A DNA stretch of 8,219 bases from an uncultured Propionibacteriaceae bacterium (lineage in GTDB: Bacteria; Actinomycetota; Actinomycetes; Propionibacteriales; Propionibacteriaceae). Numbering within the stretch: the stretch's first letter is position 1; every line of letters starts with the position of its first letter. Shown here piece after piece: positions 6,318 to 8,219 of this stretch. Below the pieces are notes generated by a model that had not been told where the DNA came from, did no database searches, and saw only the letters and a program-made list of their open reading frames with translations. The DNA is taken from assembly GCA_947038745.1 (NCBI GenBank), contig CAMQXE010000048.1, positions 1 to 8,219 on the forward strand. Direction: 5' to 3'. The position numbers were made by a program, and so were the translations under genes.

Positions 6318-6324
6318 CTCCTTT
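6318..6324 (-). promoter_or_regulatory. Ribosome-binding site that favours a GTG start at 6311
   Basis: Read on the minus strand, AAAGGAG is directly abutted by ATG (6317-6315), leaving no spacer. The in-frame GTG two codons later (6311-6309) has a 6-nt spacer, the same as the GTG-started ATPase gene in this window. Translation therefore most likely starts at the GTG. Confidence 0.7.
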
Positions 6325-6389
6325 GATCAGTACTTCTTTGCCTCAGCCTAGCGGCCAAGACCAGAACATCTATCAACAACCGCAGGGGG

Positions 6390-7709
6390 CTAATCTATTA
6401 GCTTCTCAGAGGGATCGTCACCACTTGGCAGTTCCGCAAACTTTGCAGCCATGGTGGGATTGCGCCTCGTAAGCTTCTTGATCGTCACATCTTGGGCTTT
6501 GTCATTAGCCAAGCGTAGATTGCGTTCCGACCCCACCAGCGCATCACGCACTTTCTGCAGATGATCGATGGTTTTATCAATCTCATCAACGGCAGTTTGG
6601 AACTTTTTAGATGCCAACTCGTAGTTCTTGCCAAAAGCCGACTTGAAAGAATCCAGTTCCGATTCAAAGTTCGTGATATCGATGTTTTGCTCACGTACCA
6701 GAGCAAGCTCATTCTTATAGCTCAGCGTTGAGAGAGCAGCATTGCGTAGCAGCGTGATCATCGGGATGAAGAACTGTGGCCGGATCACGTACATCTTTGG
6801 GTAGCGGTGCGATACATCAACGATACCCGTGTTGTATAACTCATTTTCCGGCTCAAGCAGCGAGACCAGAATGGCGTATTCACAGCCCTTTTCAACTCGA
6901 TCTTTATCGAGTTCCTTGAAGAAGTCCTCATTCTTCTTTTTCGCCGCAACACCTTCCGTTTCGTTTTTCATCTCGAACATGATCGAGACGATCTCTTGGC
7001 CTTGCTCAGTCGTTCCTGCAGATTGCGGATCAAAATCTCGGAAAATAAAATCGCCCTTACTCCCGGTCCGAGCATCGTTATCTTTCTCAAAGTACGCATT
7101 GGCGAAAGCCGTAGCCCGAATACGATTGAACTCGATCTCACAGTGCTGCTCTAAGGTCTCTCCCACCATTTTTGTGGAAAGTTTGGCCTTGAGATCACGC
7201 AGCCGCTCAATCTGCTCTTCTCGATCTTTGAGTTGCTGTTCGTACTTATCTTTCAACGACTGCTCAGACAGCTTCTTCTCTAGCTGTGCCCGCTCTAGCT
7301 CAGCCTTCGTTTGCTGTAATTGCGTCTGGAACTCTGCCTGCGCCAAGGCCGCTGCAGACTGCTGCTGCACCTCAATCTGGGACAACTTGTGACGAATCTG
7401 ATCGCGCTCTTGGGTAAGCCCTGTCACTGCCTGGCTGACCGCAAGCTGGCGCGCTAGTTCTTCTTGCTCCAACTTGGCTTCAAGCTCTTTAACCAGGGCC
7501 GCGTGCTCGGCCTGTAGGCGTTGGGCCTCTTGACTAGCCTGCGCTTTAGCTAGCTCAACGGCTTGCTCTTGTTTAGCTTCAACGAGTTCAAGCCGCTCAT
7601 GTAGTTGCCGATCAAATTCTTGATCACGCACCTGCTTGGCGATATCGGCGTAACTTGCCTCATCTACAGTGAAGCTGACTCCACAATGCGGGCATTTGAC
7701 TTCGCTCAT
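6390..7709 (-). CDS. DUF2130 domain-containing protein with coiled coil and PD-(D/E)XK-like core
   Basis: A 439-residue soluble protein of the DUF2130 family; its biochemical role is not established to my knowledge. The N-terminus has a single CPHCG (6-10), half of a zinc-ribbon pattern. Residues ~25-180 are an uninterrupted Gln/Glu/Ala/Lys/Leu-rich coiled coil. The conserved core follows: [16 protein letters not shown] (183-198), [12 protein letters not shown] (216-227), [10 protein letters not shown] (241-250), then [16 protein letters not shown] and [20 protein letters not shown] (303-322). Glu184 or Glu187, Asp220 and Glu246-x-Lys248 follow the order of a PD-(D/E)XK nuclease active site. 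A second helical, partly coiled region occupies 330-410, ending in a charged tail. The ATG at 7707-7709 is preceded by AAAGGG with a 6-nt spacer. It lies 78 nt upstream of the GlmU-like gene, probably co-transcribed, and is divergent from the cold-shock gene. Family assignment is firm; nuclease activity is inference. Confidence 0.9.
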   Translation of the reverse strand: MSEVKCPHCGVSFTVDEASYADIAKQVRDQEFDRQLHERLELVEAKQEQAVELAKAQASQEAQRLQAEHAALVKELEAKLEQEELARQLAVSQAVTGLTQERDQIRHKLSQIEVQQQSAAALAQAEFQTQLQQTKAELERAQLEKKLSEQSLKDKYEQQLKDREEQIERLRDLKAKLSTKMVGETLEQHCEIEFNRIRATAFANAYFEKDNDARTGSKGDFIFRDFDPQSAGTTEQGQEIVSIMFEMKNETEGVAAKKKNEDFFKELDKDRVEKGCEYAILVSLLEPENELYNTGIVDVSHRYPKMYVIRPQFFIPMITLLRNAALSTLSYKNELALVREQNIDITNFESELDSFKSAFGKNYELASKKFQTAVDEIDKTIDHLQKVRDALVGSERNLRLANDKAQDVTIKKLTRRNPTMAAKFAELPSGDDPSEKLID

Positions 7710-7973
7710 TGCTGACCCTTTCCCTCGTTGTACTGTCCACCATAACTAGCACCACTGACAATTTTTGCCAGCGCGACCAACCTTCAAAAAAATTCTTATC
7801 TTTCAGGGTTTCGATCTTGGCTAATATCCCGTAGGCTTATCTCATTGTTCGGTCATTGTCGTAGGTTTTGCTGTAGGGGTTCTCGGATCTCGTAGTTCCT
7901 TCTGAATGTGTATTGAGCAGTACCCTGGTAGCGACCGATCCGCGATCGCTCCACAATTTGAAGGAATATCCTC
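7710..7973. other. Divergent intergenic region: cold-shock gene leader and upstream of the DUF2130 gene
   Basis: This 264-nt spacer has no open frame I accept. On the plus strand it contains TAATAT at 7822-7827, a good -10 match with no convincing -35, and other TANNNT hexamers such as TAGGTT (7862-7867). I therefore cannot fix the cold-shock promoter; a start near 7834 would give a leader of about 140 nt, as is typical of cspA genes. Short direct repeats lie at 7830-7865. The palindrome GCGATCGC (7942-7949) and a small AGGA/TCCT hairpin (7962-7972) lie just before the cold-shock ATG. No minus-strand promoter stands out. Confidence 0.5.
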
Positions 7974-8180
7974 ATGGCAACAGGTATCGTGAAGTGGTTC
8001 AACGCCGCCAAGGGCTTTGGCTTCATTCAGCCCGATGACGGCTCGGCCGACGTCTTTGCTCACTTCTCCGCAATCAACTCCAACGGCTTCCGTTCGTTGA
8101 ACGAGGGCGAGCACGTTGAGTACGACGTAGAGAAGGGCCCGAAGGGTCTACAGGCTGCGAACATCTCCGTTCAGCGCTAA
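7974..8180 (+). CDS. cspA: Cold-shock protein, CspA family
   Basis: A 68-residue single cold-shock domain that binds single-stranded RNA and DNA, acting as an RNA chaperone that melts mRNA structure and keeps translation going. It begins [21 protein letters not shown]1 is KGFGFI (13-18) and RNP2 VFAHFS (27-32), with the nucleic-acid-stacking Trp8, Phe15, Phe17, Phe28, His30 and Phe31 all present. The length is standard. The ATG is preceded by AAGGA (7961-7965) with an 8-nt spacer. Codons are strongly biased (AAG for every Lys, AAC for Asn), consistent with high expression. The gene stands alone, divergent from the DUF2130 gene, and a hairpin begins shortly after its stop. Whether it is cold-induced or constitutive cannot be told from the sequence. 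Confidence 0.97.
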   Translation: MATGIVKWFNAAKGFGFIQPDDGSADVFAHFSAINSNGFRSLNEGEHVEYDVEKGPKGLQAANISVQR

Positions 8181-8200
8181 ATCATAGATAGCAGTAGGGG

Positions 8201-8219
8201 GCTGGCACCGAAATGGTGC
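8201..8219 (+). terminator. Probable terminator hairpin after the cold-shock gene, cut by the window edge
   Basis: GCACC (8205-8209) pairs with GGTGC (8215-8219) around a GAAAT loop, 24 nt after the stop. The preceding GGGGGCTG suggests that the stem lengthens on its left side, but the matching right side and any U tract lie beyond the window, so the call is tentative. Confidence 0.5.

Noticed and set aside
6318..6389. Possible separate promoter for the GlmU-like gene in the 78-nt gap (to the GTG start) after the DUF2130 gene
   Set aside because: No minus-strand -35/-10 pair with acceptable spacing and no terminator hairpin; co-transcription is simpler.
6829..7392. 187-codon open frame on the plus strand
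   Set aside because: It is antisense to the coiled-coil part of the DUF2130 gene; its Ser/Cys/Phe-rich product is the mirror of repetitive Gln/Glu/Leu codons, and it has no ribosome-binding site or family resemblance.
7817..7842. TTGGCT / TTATCT as the cold-shock promoter
   Set aside because: The spacer is only 14-15 nt; TAATAT at 7822 is a better -10 but lacks a -35, so no promoter is called.
7842..8114. 90-codon minus-strand frame over the cold-shock gene and its leader
   Set aside because: Antisense to a certain gene, Cys/Pro/Thr-rich, and without a recognisable family.
1..8219. tRNA or rRNA genes, CRISPR repeats, transposase genes, terminal inverted repeats, prophage genes
   Set aside because: I looked for cloverleaf-like segments, regularly spaced repeats and mobile-element proteins on both strands and saw none.

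Overview
The window looks like chromosomal DNA of a mid-G+C actinobacterium. This is inferred from the proteins (a KmtR-type metal sensor close to the mycobacterial one, a lipobox-bearing sugar-binding protein), from clear AAGGAG ribosome-binding sites mixed with a GTG start, and from one gene that appears to be transcribed leaderless. I cannot name a genus; Actinomycetaceae is only a guess. There are eight protein-coding genes, the first cut by the left edge. I see no RNA genes, mobile elements or CRISPR arrays.

Positions 1-3376 (+): the distal part of a CUT2 (ribose/monosaccharide-type) ABC importer operon, in the order permease (partial), substrate-binding lipoprotein, tandem ATPase. The genes are spaced 22-34 nt apart and two of the three have strong ribosome-binding sites inside the window. 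The operon ends at a long intrinsic-type hairpin at 3417-3459. Several pocket residues of the binding protein differ from ribose-binding protein, so the ligand is probably not ribose.

Positions 3448-5084 (+): a two-gene metal-response cassette. The first gene encodes an ArsR/SmtB repressor that keeps all five nickel/cobalt ligands described for mycobacterial KmtR. The second encodes a 12-helix MFS exporter. The promoter overlaps the preceding terminator. The predicted transcription start falls on the A of the ATG. A 38-bp near-palindrome is centred on that start codon and is the likely autoregulatory operator. The inferred circuit is that Ni(II)/Co(II) releases the repressor and switches on both genes, with the exporter removing the metal.

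Positions 5103-7709 (-): two genes in the same direction. The upstream one encodes a DUF2130 protein with a CxxC motif, a long coiled coil and a PD-(D/E)XK-like core. The downstream one encodes a left-handed beta-helix protein resembling the acetyltransferase half of GlmU but with no nucleotidyltransferase domain. It converges on the MFS gene with only 18 bp between them.

Positions 7710-8219 (+): a 264-nt divergent spacer holding short direct repeats, then a CspA-type cold-shock gene and the start of what is probably its terminator, cut by the right edge.
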